From positions 75,346,432 to 75,410,431 of the forward strand of contig OZ020270.1 of assembly GCA_963971225.1 (NCBI GenBank): a stretch of 64,000 bases of DNA, in the 5' to 3' direction. This document shows positions 52,448 through 63,203 of the stretch, one piece after another (position 1 is the first letter of the stretch; the number at the start of each line of letters is the position of its first letter). The position numbers and the translations under genes are program-made. Origin of the DNA: Melieria omissa (lineage: Eukaryota; Arthropoda; Insecta; Diptera; Ulidiidae). Below the pieces are notes generated by a model. The model was not told where the DNA came from. It did no database searches and was given only the letters and a program-made list of their open reading frames with translations.

Positions 52448-53793
52448 ATGGTTAAACTGGAGCTGCTGAAGGTAGACCAGGTGAAGAAGGAGCTGCCTGG
52501 AATTTGCCGACTGCTGGCGGAAAGGTGGAGTTGCAGTTGCGCTTGCGAGAAGCATGTGAGGCACGAGGCGTCGATTGGACTGTGCACGAGTTCGGAGCGC
52601 AAGAATTAGAGGCATCGGCCAAGGTGGAGGAATCGCCTGCTGCTGTTGCGTCGCTGCAAAGTACGGCTGAAGCGGCTGCGCCACTACAAGCATTGGACAT
52701 GAGCCAGCTAATGGTTGCACTTAAAGGCATGTTCGAGACTTCCAACCGTGAAATGGCAGCGAAACTGGAATCTTCGAATCAGGAGATGGCAGCGAAGCTG
52801 GAAACTACGAATCCCGAAATTTCGGCAAAAGTCGAGACTGCAAATCGAGCAATGTCAGCGAAGCTGGAAACTACAAATCGAGAAATGGCAGCGAAAATGG
52901 AAACGGCGACCCAGGAAATATCGGCGCAAGTGGCGGAGCAAATGGAAGTTAAGCTTCAGGAAAATTCTGCGCGCTTGGAGCAGAAAGTGGAGGAAATCTC
53001 GGACAGGATTAATGGGGAAGTCGAGCACCTGGAGACGCGGGTAGAGCATTTGGATAAACGAGTCGACGACCTAGATGATTCCCTGAACAAACGAGTTGGC
53101 GACCTGAATGATTCCCTAAACAAACGTGTTGACGATCTTGATGATTCCCTGAACAAACGAGTTGATAGTCTGGAAGTTTCGATGAACAGAAAAAAGGACG
53201 AGTGGCTTAGGGAGGTACAGCCGCGAGAATGGTTGCCGCCGGTTCCGGAAAGTGTTGCCACCCGAGCAGAAGTGCCTACTTATGATGGGACTACGCCGTT
53301 TGATACCTTCAAGCTACAATTCGACCTGGCTGCTCTGGAAAATCAGTGGACCGATGTAAGAAAAGGTCGGAGATTGGCGCTGGCTCTTAAAGGTGCTGCG
53401 GCTGAGGTAATAAAATCAGTTCCAGAATGTTTACGAAGTGAGTACGAGACCGTCATAAGGGCGCTGGCAGTCAAATACAGCGACGAGCACAACAGAACGC
53501 TGTACTACTGTGAGCTGAAGAACCGCAGGCAAAGATCCAACGAGGCGCTGCAGACATATGCAGCAGACATTGAGCGGCTCGTGCAGCTGTGCTACCCATC
53601 CTTCGGCGCCGAAGATCTCGAGAGGATGAAGATTGAGGCGTTTATTGAAGGTCTTCATGATCCGGCGACACGTCGCAGTGCGTTGATGATGGGCAAGCCG
53701 ACATTTAAGGAGACGGTGACCAGCGCGATGACATACGAGGCGACATGGATTGGGAGCACTCGGTATGCACCTGCAGGGGTATGCCAGATCTAG
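52448..53793 (+). pseudogene. gag: Gag of the 6.3-kb gypsy-type element
   Basis: Starts at ATG 52448 with VKLELLKVDQVKKEL, as in the sister element. Four bases missing near 52495 shift the frame; the rest is open from 52504 to 53793. Features: long coiled coil with MAAKLE.TN and LDDSLNKRV repeats (residues about 80-230), Gag core (PTYDGTTPFDTFKLQFDLAA and ALKGAAAEVIKSVPE) and a stop before the zinc knuckle. The knuckle remnant (VCGKQGHIPRDC) follows out of frame near 53879 and has Tyr in place of the first Cys. Cannot yield a normal Gag. Confidence 0.75.
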
Positions 53794-54116
53794 CTCAACA
53801 ACGACATTGCGATCCAGGCCATAAGCTCTGAGCCACCGGGCAGGCCACGGGTGGTCTCCTCTAAAGTTGTTTACTGGGTATGTGGCAAGCAGGGCCACAT
53901 ACCACGAGACTGCTGCCAACGAAAGAGGCGTTCCCGTTCTCGATCGCAATCGCCTGAAGCGAGGAATACTGACAATCGAGGCCCAGCTAACAAGCGCAGG
54001 GCTGAGGACGGTGAGTCGTTAAACTAAAACGGGTCAGCCCAAAGGGGCGTGAGCTGATCCCCGCAATCTGCCGCCCCACCGTCCTTGTCTCACAGCTGAA
54101 ACGACAGCCCAGCAGC

Positions 54117-55586
54117 TTGACAATTGAAGGAAGGATAGATGGAAAGTTCTTCGTGTTGACACTGGATACTGGAGCATCATATTCGATCATAAAAAGGAAG
54201 CTGCTGAAGAACTGGGAACCGCTGCATGGCCTACAGCTACGGACTGCGACTGGCGAGCGCGCGCCGGTAAGAGGGAAAGTTACGAAAACGATTGCTATCG
54301 GCACCAGCAGCCTGGAACATGAGTTCATCGTCGCGGATATATTGGGCGACGTGATTATCGGCGTGGATTTCATGATTAGGCACGGTTTCACGCTGGACCT
54401 GAAGGGAAATGTACTGAGATATGCCAACGTTGAGTTCCCGCTGCACACCGGCTATGAGCGAAGCGTGGTGGTAAGGAAGGTTGTATCGTGTCAACACAGG
54501 AGGATACCAGCGAATTCCGAGGCGATTGTGTGGGCAAAGGTGGACGAGGACGATGGGACGAGTCGGCTGTGGGTAGTAGAAGCACCGAAACAAGGACACG
54601 ACAACATCATCATCGGACGTACATTAGTGGAACCTAAAAATGGCAGAATACCAGTCAGAATACTGAACCCCCTGAATGCACCCAGATATGTCTGGAAATA
54701 TGAGGTAATTGGCGAGTGTAAGGAAGCTGTAGCAGTGGTCAATTGCGAGAGTAGCCCGCCTGGAGGTAATAAGAAGAGCGGCTTTAACATGGACGCCATA
54801 CCGCAGGAGAACCAGTGGAGCAGCGAGTTGACGGCCAAGCAGAAACAGAAGGCGAGGTCACTCCTGCAGAACTATGGGTCAATATTTGCGGCGGAAGCAG
54901 GCGGAAGAACAGCCATAGTGAAGCACAACATCGACACCGGAAGTGCAAAACCGATTCGCCAACCGCCAAGACGAGTTCCTCTGGCCTAGAGGGAGGAGGT
55001 CACAAATTTGAACGAGAACATGCGGAAAGACAAGGTCATAGAGCCTTCTTCGGGCCCCTGGTGCTCGCCGGTCGTGCTTGTCAAGAAAAAAGATGGCAGT
55101 ACCCGGTTTTGTGTGGACTATCGGAAGCTCAATGATGTGACCAAGAAGGACAGTTATCCACTACCTCGGATCGATGACACCCTGGACACACTGTCAGGCA
55201 CGCAGTGGTTCTCCACGCTCGACTTACGCAGCGGCTATTGGCAGGTAGAGCTTGCACACAAGGACAGGGAGAAAACGGCTTTCAGTGTTGGCGATGGTTT
55301 GTGGCATTTCACCGTCATGCCGTTTGGACTCTGCAACGCACCAGCAACATTCGAGCGGCTAATGGAACGCGTGCTAAAAGGGCTGCATTGGCGGACGTGT
55401 CTGGTGTACCTCGACGACATAATCCTAATGGGTAAAAGCTTCGACGACCACCTGGGAAAGCTGAAGGAGGTATTTGAGCGGATACAAAAAGCTGGGCTTA
55501 GACTCAACCCAAAGAAGTGCTCGCTGTTCCAAAAGGAGGTCAAGTATCTGGGTCATACGGTTTCCGCCCGCGGAGTACATACGTAA
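54117..55586 (+). pseudogene. pol: Protease and reverse transcriptase of the 6.3-kb element
   Basis: Protease: LTLDTGASYSIIKRKLLKN at about 54156. RT: PWCSPVVLVKKKDGSTRFCV at about 55056, YRKLNDVTKKDSYPLPRIDD, LDLRSGYWQVE, MPFGLCNAPATFERLM and the catalytic YLDDIILMG near 55408. An in-frame TAG at 54987-54989 lies between the two domains. The frame ends at 55584-55586, where a SINE begins; about 25 codons of the RNase H connection appear lost with it. The catalytic residues themselves are present, but the protein is cut in pieces. Confidence 0.8.
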
Positions 55587-55928
55587 TAATTTTAATTTAA
55601 TAATAATTGATTGGCACGACAGCCCGCTTACGCGAGACTAAGGCCTAGCTTCCCGCAACCACCCGTGTTGTGCGTGTGAATTTTGTACGCGGGTGGAAGG
55701 GACCTACAGTTTTATGCCGGTTCCGAACGGCAGGTTGGGAGCTTTTTCATAGGCAATTTTTACTCTCAGAGGTTTGCCATTTCCAGCTGAGAGGACAGCC
55801 ACATAAAGAGAAAACGAGTTTCCCGTTATTTTTTTTTAGGTGTTACTACATGCAGTATTCGATCTTGCGTCGCTCTGCATGCGACTCGTTGGACCGCGCA
55901 CTAACCAACTGAGCCTGAGCTACCGCCG
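55584..55928 (-). mobile_element. tRNA-derived SINE, minus strand, inside gypsy pol
   Basis: The minus strand begins GGCGGTAGCTCAGGCTCAGT (A-box region), then GATCGAATACTGC in the B-box region, a body matching the copy at 59785, and a tail of AT-rich TTA-like repeats (55584-55612). Body blocks shared with the other copy include AGGGACCTACAGTTTTATGC / its complement and CTCTCAGAGGTTTGCC forms. The junction with pol at both sides is imprecise. Confidence 0.75.
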
Positions 55929-56400
55929 ATTTGTTCCGGGATTCGCGAACATAGCCAGCAGCCTGCACAAACTGATGAAAAAGGGCCAAGCTTTCGAGTG
56001 GAACGAGTATCAGGAACAGGCTTTTGCACGTCTGAAGGAAAAACTGTGCAGTGCTCCAATTCTGGCCTTCCCCGTGCCTGGGGAGATGTTTGTGCTGGAT
56101 ACAGATGCAAGCGGGAATAGTATTGGCGGTGTGCTATCACAGATAATAGAGGGCCAGGAACAAGTGACAGCGTACTACAGTAGGGTTCTATCGAAACCGG
56201 AACGCAATTACTGTGTGACACGGAGAGAACTGCTGGCGGTATTGGACTGCGTAAAACACTTCCACAAATATCTGTATGGACAAAGGTTTCGCCTGCGCAC
56301 AGATCATGCGGCATTGAGATGGCTCCTGAACTTTAAAGATCCTGAAGGGCAATTGGCGCGGTGGAGCATCGCAAGGGCAGTAGCCATGGAAATGCCGATG
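55918..56400 (+). pseudogene. pol: RNase H region of the 6.3-kb element
   Basis: Begins with YRRFVPGFANIASSLHKLMK (RT connection), followed by the RNase H motifs VLDTDASGNSIGGVLSQ, TRRELLAVLDCVKHF and LRTDHAALRWLLNF. A frame change near 56380, at the GNADAL-type end of the domain, separates it from integrase. The catalytic D-E-D positions I can see are kept. Confidence 0.75.
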
Positions 56401-56440
56401 CCTTATCCAATGCTCGCGATCCGAAAGCAAAGAACAGATA

Positions 56441-57787
56441 GTGGACGTCCGGTTGGTAAGCGTCATGCCAGAGGAAGAGTGGTCTGCGGAGAGACTACAA
56501 AAAGACCAGCGTGAGGATGCGGATCTTGCGAAAATCGTCGAAGGCAAGGAGCAAGGCGCACGTCCAGACTGGCAGGAGATGGCCGGTGAAAGCCCGATCG
56601 CTAAGGCTTACTGGGCACAGTGGAAAAGTCTGCAGCTGAAGGAAGGCTGCTTGTACCGCGAATGGGAGAGCGCGGATGGTCGGACCAGCAACCCCCTAAT
56701 GGTAGTGCCGAAATGCAGAATCAACGAGGTCATCGAGACATACCATAACGACTCCAGTGGAGAGCACCTAGGCATCACCAAAACCGTCGCCAAAATAAAA
56801 AGTCGATTCTACTGGGTAGGATGTCAGGAGTCTGTAGCCGAGTGGATTAAGAGCTGCGACCGATGTTCCGCCGCGAAAGGGCCAACAAGAAGATCTCGAG
56901 GCCGCATGCAGCAGTACAACGTGGGAGCACCCTTCGAGCGGATTGCTATGGACGTCGCCGGCCCATTCCCAACTAGTACTCAAGGCAACAAATATGTGCT
57001 GGTGGTAATGGATTACTTCAGCAAATGGCCCGAAGTGTACCCTATTCCTAACCAGGAGGCCACTACGATCTCGGAAAAGCTGGTAAACAACTGGGTAGCC
57101 AGGTTCGGAGTTCCGTTGGAGTTGCACTTAAATCAAGGCCGGAATTTCGAATCTGCGTTATTCAAGGAAGTGTGTGAGCTGCTGGGGATAAAGAAAACGC
57201 GTACCACTCCTTTGCACCCACAGTCCGACGGCATGGTGGAACGCTTTAACCGGACACTGGAGGAATACCTGCGGAAAGTGGTAGGCAGGAATCAAAAGGA
57301 TTGGGACACGCATATCCCCCTGTTCCTGATGGCGTATAGGTCAGCCCCGCACGACACGACGTCACTCACTCCAGCCCGAGCAGTGTTCGGCACAGAGTTG
57401 CGGTTACCCGCTGACTTGAAGTTCGAGGTAGTCAGCACGACGGGAGGCGCTAAGACGGACTACGTGGTCAATAAGCGGGCGGAACTGGAGGAAATTCACC
57501 AGTTTATAAGGAGCCGCACCAAACTGGTCAGCGATAAGGCGAAAGCCAGATATGATCTACGGGCCAACTCAACAGGGTTCCAAGAAGGCGATCTGGTAAT
57601 GCTCTACAACCCGCAGCGGAAGAAAGGTTTGTCTCCGAAACTTCAAGCGTTATGGGAAGGACCGTACGAAGTCGTGACTAGGATTAACGACGTGGTATAC
57701 AGGATTCGACGTTGCATTTGGAGCGCCTGGCGCCTCATCACAGCGGAGCCTCGGCACTTGTTCGGGACGAACAAGTCTAAGTGGTAG
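56441..57787 (+). pseudogene. pol: Integrase of the 6.3-kb element, one catalytic Asp changed
   Basis: An open stretch of 448 codons. The HHCC finger (H..DSSGEH near 100, CDRCSAAKGP near 140) is followed by the core: MDVAGPFPTS (first Asp), LHLNQGRNFES where the second Asp is Asn, and DGMVERFNRTLEEY (Glu). The GPY/F module WEGPYEVVTRINDVVYRIRR ends the protein near 57715. An Asp to Asn change at the second catalytic position should abolish strand transfer, so this integrase is likely inactive despite the long open frame. Confidence 0.8.
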
Positions 57788-57791
57788 GCAG

Positions 57792-58244
57792 TGTAACGAT
57801 GAGACAGTCTGTCGCTGTGCAAAGCAACCCTGCCGCGACGTGCCGTGCTATAACCCAATCTGGCAACGACGGCCGCGATAGTAACTTTTAGTCCAATCTG
57901 GCAGCGACGGCCGCGATAATAACTTTTAGTCCAACCTGGCAATGATGGAAACTTTTAGTCCACTCCGGAATGTGCGGGAACGATCTGCGCGATTGTGAGG
58001 TATAAAAGGCAGCCGGATGCGGCGCAGCGGGTCAGTCTGGTTTTGACAAGTGAAGTTGCCACACGGAGTAATTAAGCAAATACTTAATTGTACGAACAGT
58101 AAAGAACAGTAAAGTGTAAAACTGTGAATAATAAAGTGACTGTTGGTTTTGAATTGGCCGCGTTGGAATAATTAAAGTTGTTTCATTTTCAAATTGCACA
58201 ATCCAGTGATACGTGACAGCCCACTAGACGTAGTATTCGTAACA
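57792..58244 (+). repeat. 3' LTR of the 6.3-kb element (453 bp)
   Basis: Matches 51930-52371 with a 10-bp duplication in the AACAGTAAAG block and an extra AAT in ATAATAAAG, plus scattered substitutions (for example near 57829 and 58230). Followed by ATAT (58245-58248). Confidence 0.85.
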
Positions 58245-58373
58245 ATATTTTGAAGAAGCCTCTATGTGAACAAAGATGTATTCTTTAACATCACGTTTTC
58301 CACTTAATTTACCGGTCGTGATAGGCAAAGTATGCAACGGAATAGCTATCTTAGATATAGGGTGTAACTCAGT

Positions 58374-58530
58374 TTAAATTTTTCCAGAACGCAAATTGGA
58401 AATTTTGAAAGTAACGCAGTTGTCAACAAACTTTTTAAAAAATTTAGACATGTGCTCAAACCAATACATTTCGTATACCTTCGCTAAAGTCTTTTGCCAG
58501 CCAAGGCGCATTAAGGCTTCATGAGTGTTA
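58374..58530 (-). pseudogene. Gypsy relic: integrase zinc finger
   Basis: The minus strand from 58530 reads through HEALMRLGWQKTLAKVYEMY and KKFVDNCVTFKISN, which is the N-terminal zinc-binding region of gypsy integrases, with the second Cys of the CxxC pair replaced by Phe. A stop follows at 58374. The core resumes toward 58250 with TGKLSGKRDVKEYIFV in another frame. Confidence 0.65.
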
Positions 58531-59107
58531 CGAGGGCGGGTCAATAAGTCCGTGACTTTTTGAATTTCCCGCCTCTGAATTGAAATGGCAACACTGCTCC
58601 CGTCAACATTCATCTGTCAGTTGACTCTTGTCAAAAATTTAACAAGCTGCGACATTTAGTTTGTTTTTGACAGCCGTTAATATCAGACTACCGCGTTGAC
58701 TGAGAAGAAAATGGAAAAAAGTGAATTTCGTGTGCACGGGTGCACACATGTGCAGTCTCCATGCCAAAAATCCATGAATTGGGCTACGAATTGCTCCCTC
58801 ATCCCGCCTATTCACCCGATCTAGCCCCAAGTGACTATTTCTTGTTCCCAAACTTGAAGAAATGGCTCGGCGGAAAGAGATTTGCCTCCAATGACGAAAT
58901 CATCTAACAAACAAATGCCTATTTTGAAGACCTCGACAAATTATATTTTTCGGAAGGGATAAAAAAACTGGAGAAACGTTGGGCTAAGTGATCTTAAATA
59001 GATAATAAGATAGATCTTAAAGGAGACTACGTTGAAAAATAAAATAACTTTTTATCTAAAAACCTGTGTTTCATTCAAAAAGTCACGGACTTATTGACCC
59101 GCCCTCG
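58531..59107 (+). mobile_element. Mariner deletion derivative, 577 bp
   Basis: Inverted ends CGAGGGCGGGTCAATAAGTC extended by CGTGACTTTTTGAA and perfect complement at the right; TA duplication on both sides (58529-58530, 59108-59109). The plus strand keeps the C-terminus of a mariner transposase with HPAYSPDLAPSDYFLFPNLK near 58800-58860 (third catalytic Asp) and a stop inside EIIxQTNAYFEDLDK. The first two thirds of the gene are deleted. Confidence 0.85.
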
Positions 59108-59784
59108 TATTTACTACTGACCATCTGAGTAGTGGCGGCTTAAGGTGCTAGGGGACCCGGGACGGCGACGGCTGAAGGGGCCCCCAAAAAACGGTGCAGA
59201 CTAAGTTTGCGTACAAAACTAATTTTCGCAATTTTCGGTTATGCTTTTTTCTTTTTTTTTTTAATTTGTATTCCATTAAGCAGTAAACGGACTTGCAAAT
59301 TATTTTAAAACGTATATGTGCTTGAAATTGTATAGAAAGCAATAGAATCCCAGGGAAAAAATGAAAAATGGATAAAACGATAATCTTACTACATCTTTCC
59401 AAAATTGATAAAAACTTTCGTAAAATTAGGAAAACTTTTGGGAGAGCAAATTCGTCATTTCAAAAAACTCTAAAAAACAGAAAATCTACGATCTGGCCAT
59501 TTTTTTAGCTACCCGAGCAGGAGGATTACTCGACAAAAAATGGGCCAATCGCGTGCACCTAAAAATAAAAGTGTGTTTAGACTAACTTTGGCTGCTGAAC
59601 ACGAAACTGAAAATCCAAAAGTTTTTTAAGAAGCGTTTTCCAAATATCTTCGAAAAATTAGTTTTTTTTTTGTTTTTCAGTTATGAGCACATATATCCTA
59701 AAAGAACTATCCCTTTGACACGAGCTGTCCGTCGTTCAGAAGATTATACCTTAGCTTTTTTAGTGATGTATAGGTTGTACGGCA

Positions 59785-60100
59785 GCCGCCGTAGCTCAGC
59801 TGGATAGTGCGTTAGGCCGCGAGTCAAATGCGACGCTCGAACCCAGGTTCAATACTCCGTCGCGCTAACACCGAAAAAAAAGAAAAACAATAATTTCTCT
59901 TTCGGCGGCTGACCTCTCAGCAGGAAGTGGCAAACCTCTGAGAGTAAAATTCCCTATGAAAATGCTACCAACTCGCTGTTCGGAATCGGCATAAAACTGT
60001 AGGTCCCTTCCAAATTCACACGCACATCATGGATGGTTGCGGGTTTCTAGGCCTTAGTCGCGGTATCGGGCTGTCGTGCCAGTCAATTATTATTATTATA
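59785..60100 (+). mobile_element. tRNA-derived SINE, plus strand
   Basis: Starts GCCGCCGTAGCTCAGCTGGA (tRNA 5' end and A box TAGCTCAGCTGGATAGTGCG), with a B-box-like GGTTCAATACTCC at 59848. The body follows, then a (TTA)n tail at 60085-60100. Length 316 bp. It shares body and tail with the copy at 55584-55928. This is not a tRNA gene: the cloverleaf is degenerate and runs into the SINE body. Confidence 0.8.
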
Positions 60101-60741
60101 GATTGTCCAAATCAGATTAGATTTGGGGAAGTAACTGACAGTGAAAGTTGTAACAAAGTGACTTTTTCGACCAATTAAAAAAATCATACATTTTCGAATA
60201 TTTTTTATAGAAAAAATAAATTATCTCCTCTGGTTTTAAAATCTAAAATGAAATATATACTATTTTAGCAAATATTAAGCTAAACATGAATAGCATTGAA
60301 AGAAAAATTACAACGTTGTGATGCAGTGAGTGAAAACACAGACTTTACATTTATTTAACCGTGCGAAAAATGTTTTTTTGCCGAGACCCATCCAAATTTT
60401 GATATAGACGTGAAACTACAGATCATTTATAGTATCCTGGCATACTCAGTATTACATTTTCTGTCCCAAAGTCCTTTTTAAAGGACATACACATTTCAAT
60501 TTCAATTTCAATATTTTTTAAATATATGCGGTAGTGCAATAACGAAGATATGGGTATCAAATGAAAGAGGAAAATTGTCTCCTTTTAACTAAATTTTCTA
60601 TAGCATATAATAGCTTTCGTAAAAGAGTCTATCAAAGAAGAAAACCGGATTTCCGGGACGATGTGTTGTTATCCAACCAATAATTATAATAATAATAATA
60701 ATAACTGTAAATTTGTTTGACTTCTACAAAGTTTGATGAGG

Positions 60742-61461
60742 TTAAGGCAGGTTTCTACCTTGTGCGGCCGAGAAAACATGTTTTTTTTGAAAAATTTTGG
60801 ATGGGAAGGTTTTTAAGATAAACACTGGAAAATTTGTTCAGATGTAGGTATATGTTTATTGTACAAGTAAAAAAAGTTTCAAGATAAAATATGCAAAGGG
60901 GGGGAGGGGGCCATCGAGCAATGGCGGCAGGACTTCCTTACTCACGGAAGTCCTGCCGCTGTTTGAGATGACTTGAAACACAAAAATGAAATTTTTTGTT
61001 ATTCTGTATCCTTTTGTCTATGGCTGGAACTAGGATTTAAAAAAAATGAAAAATGAAGGATATATGCGATTTTGACTAAAAAACTCAATTTTTACCTACT
61101 TTTTTCAATACAAATTTATATTTTTAATGAAAAAAAATTATTATTTCTTGAAGATCCTAGTTCGGGCCATAGCTAAGACCTTGATAAATGACTGTTAAAA
61201 TTTCGTACCTATTGCTCAACTCGTGTGGCCTAAATCACTTCCGCAAGGTCAAAAAATGTAGTTTTGAGAAAAACGCGTTCAAAGTTTTGCTTCAGTACTC
61301 GGCGCGCTCGACACCGCTACCTGTTTTGATAAATTGCTTCCGTAATTCGAAAGATTTCAACTTCAAATTTTGGGAGCGTATTCTACAATCATGTATTAAT
61401 CCAAAAATGCATGAAAAAAAAATCGATTTTTTTGACCGCACAAGGTAGAAACCCCCCTTAT
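60742..61461. mobile_element. TTAA-flanked ~0.7-kb element, copy E
   Basis: Left TTAA (60742-60745), right TTAT (61458-61461, one change). Ends GG.AGGTTTCTACCTTGTGCGG and complement ACAAGGTAGAAACCCCCC. Carries GTTTTGAGAAAAACGCGTTC as in copy B. Non-coding. The motif GGAAGTCCTGCCGC and its complement form a short inner hairpin near 60928-60962. Confidence 0.65.
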
Positions 61462-61707
61462 GTAATTGTGTAATTCACACTAGTTTACAAGCAAACTCTA
61501 AGATAACGATATTTAATATTTAACTTGGGATTTTGTATTTTTTAATTTTTCACAAAATTTTAAGTTAACAATTAAATATAATCTTCGAGGAAAAATTTTT
61601 GAAAATTTGCAAACAATTGTTATTCAGAAAGGATGTTTTCTTGCTTTTATTGAACTGAATTTGTTATTGCAATTTCAAAGTGAATTGTCGATACTGTGTC
61701 TCTTTTA

Positions 61708-63070
61708 GGGCAGTTTTCTCATCTTCCCGTTAAAGTGACCTTTAGCTAAAGTGAACTTTAGCTAAAGGTCACTTTAAAGTGGCCGGTAAATATTTTCGTT
61801 TTCTCATCTTCCTGATAAATATAAATTTAACAGGTCTGATTTTTTGGCATCACTGGTCAGCATTGGGCAGCACTTGGCGGCGCAATCAGCTGTTTGTGAA
61901 AAATTATAATTATTTTTGAAGGAAAAAATAAAAATTTTGCCTGGCAAAATCTTGTTGATGCTTTTACTGGCAAATGGGGCGTGTCCCAACGTTGGAAATC
62001 GTTGAGGGACAAGTTTGACAGCTTGAAGCGCAAGTCCAAGCTGGAACTTGCAGCGCAGAAGAGCGAGACGTATCGCACAGGTGGCCGCCCAGCAGCGATT
62101 GGACATGTCAGCAGTGCAAAGCAGTGAAATAGTCCAATTGGCTGTTATATGTTATATTTGCCGCATTTTGTGACTCCGTACTTTCAAAAGCGTCTTCCAG
62201 TGCATGAATTTAGGAAACACGCCTATTTTCCATACCGAAAGATCTCAAATTCAAATTTCATTTCAAATTGTAATTTCATTATCAGCTGTTTTTTGTTTGT
62301 AAACAAACATATGCATGTACTTGGCACCATTTCCACTTAAAGTTCACTTTAAAGTTTAACAGGCACTCAATCCACCCGGTAAATTTTATCGGGAGGATAG
62401 CTTAACGGGCAGATGAGAAAACGAAAATGCGTTTATCGGCCCGTTAAAGTGAACTTTAAAGTTAACGGGAAGATGAGAAAACGGCCCTTAGGCTGATAAT
62501 GAAATTACAATTTGAAATGAAATTTGAATTTGAGATCTTTCGGTATGGAAAATAGGCGTGTTTCTTAAATTCATGCACTAGAAGACGCTTTTGAAGGTAC
62601 GGAGTCGCAAAATGCGGCAAATATAACATATAACAGCCAATTGGACTATTTCACTGCTTTGCACTGCTGACATGCCCAATCGCTGCTGGGCGGCCACCTG
62701 TGCGATACGTCTCGCTCTTCTGCGCTGCAAGTTCCAGCTTGGACTTACGCTTCAAGCTGTCAAACTTGTCCCTCAGCGATTTCCAACGCCGGGACACGCC
62801 CCATTTGGCAGTAAAAGCATCAACAAGATTTTGCCAGGCAAAATTTTTATTTTTTCCTTCAAAAATAATTACAATTTTTCACAAACAGCTAATTGCGCCG
62901 CCAAGTGCTGCCCAATGCTGACCAGTGATGCCAAAAAATCAGACCTGTTAAATTTATATTTATCAGGAAGATGAGAAAACGAAAATATTTACCGGCCACT
63001 TTAAAGTGACCTTTAGCTAAAGTTCACTTTAGCTACCGGTCACTTTAACGGGAAGATGAGAAAACGGCCC
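61708..63070. mobile_element. Palindromic Harbinger-type element with Myb/SANT gene pieces
   Basis: TTA duplication at 61705-61707 and 63071-63073; ends GGGCAGTTTTCTCATCTTCC and GGAAGATGAGAAAACGGCCC. Arms 61708-62285 and about 62491-63070 are near-identical inverted copies. Between them lies another inner terminus (AAGATGAGAAAACGGCCCTT at 62470), suggesting two elements joined tail to tail. The plus strand of the left arm and the minus strand of the right arm encode a Myb/SANT-like block (WKSLRDKFDSLKRKSKLELA...ETYRTGG), the DNA-binding partner gene of PIF/Harbinger elements. Confidence 0.75.
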
Positions 63071-63203
63071 TTAGTCTTTCATCATTGTGGAGCGCACATA
63101 GTTTTTTACAAGTTTCAGTTTTGAAAAACTTGAAATTTTTATATAAAAACTTCTCTCGGGGCCCCCCGCAGCCCGCCCCTCCCCGTCCCTTAAGCCGCTA
63201 CTG

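Larger units (their letters stand above)
51930..58244 (+). mobile_element. Gypsy-superfamily element, 6.3 kb, full size but decayed
   Basis: LTRs 51930-52371 (442 bp) and 57792-58244 (453 bp), TSD ATAT (51926-51929, 58245-58248). LTRs differ by at least four substitutions and two small indels (10-bp AACAGTAAAG duplication and an AAT). Coding order is gag, protease, RT, [SINE], RNase H, integrase. Gag and pol are broken in several places. It shares coding sequence with the deleted element at 16928-20157. Confidence 0.88.
59130..63203. mobile_element. hAT-like element, 4.1 kb, with 8-bp TSD
   Basis: CATCTGAG at 59122-59129 and 63204-63211 flanks ends TAGTGGCGGCTTAAGG and CCTTAAGCCGCTACTG; CAGTRGCGGC ends with an 8-bp TSD define hAT. 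The subterminal GGGACGGGGA..GGGC region is repeated inverted at both ends. No transposase is visible. The body is a container of later insertions: a SINE, a TTAA element and a palindromic Harbinger-type element. Confidence 0.75.

Noticed and set aside
53431..53949. Minus-strand frame of 172 codons over gag
   Set aside because: Shadow of the gag coding strand; no motif.
59785..59870. Possible tRNA gene
   Set aside because: Box-like motifs are present but the cloverleaf is degenerate and the sequence continues into a SINE body with a second copy at 55584; a SINE head explains it.
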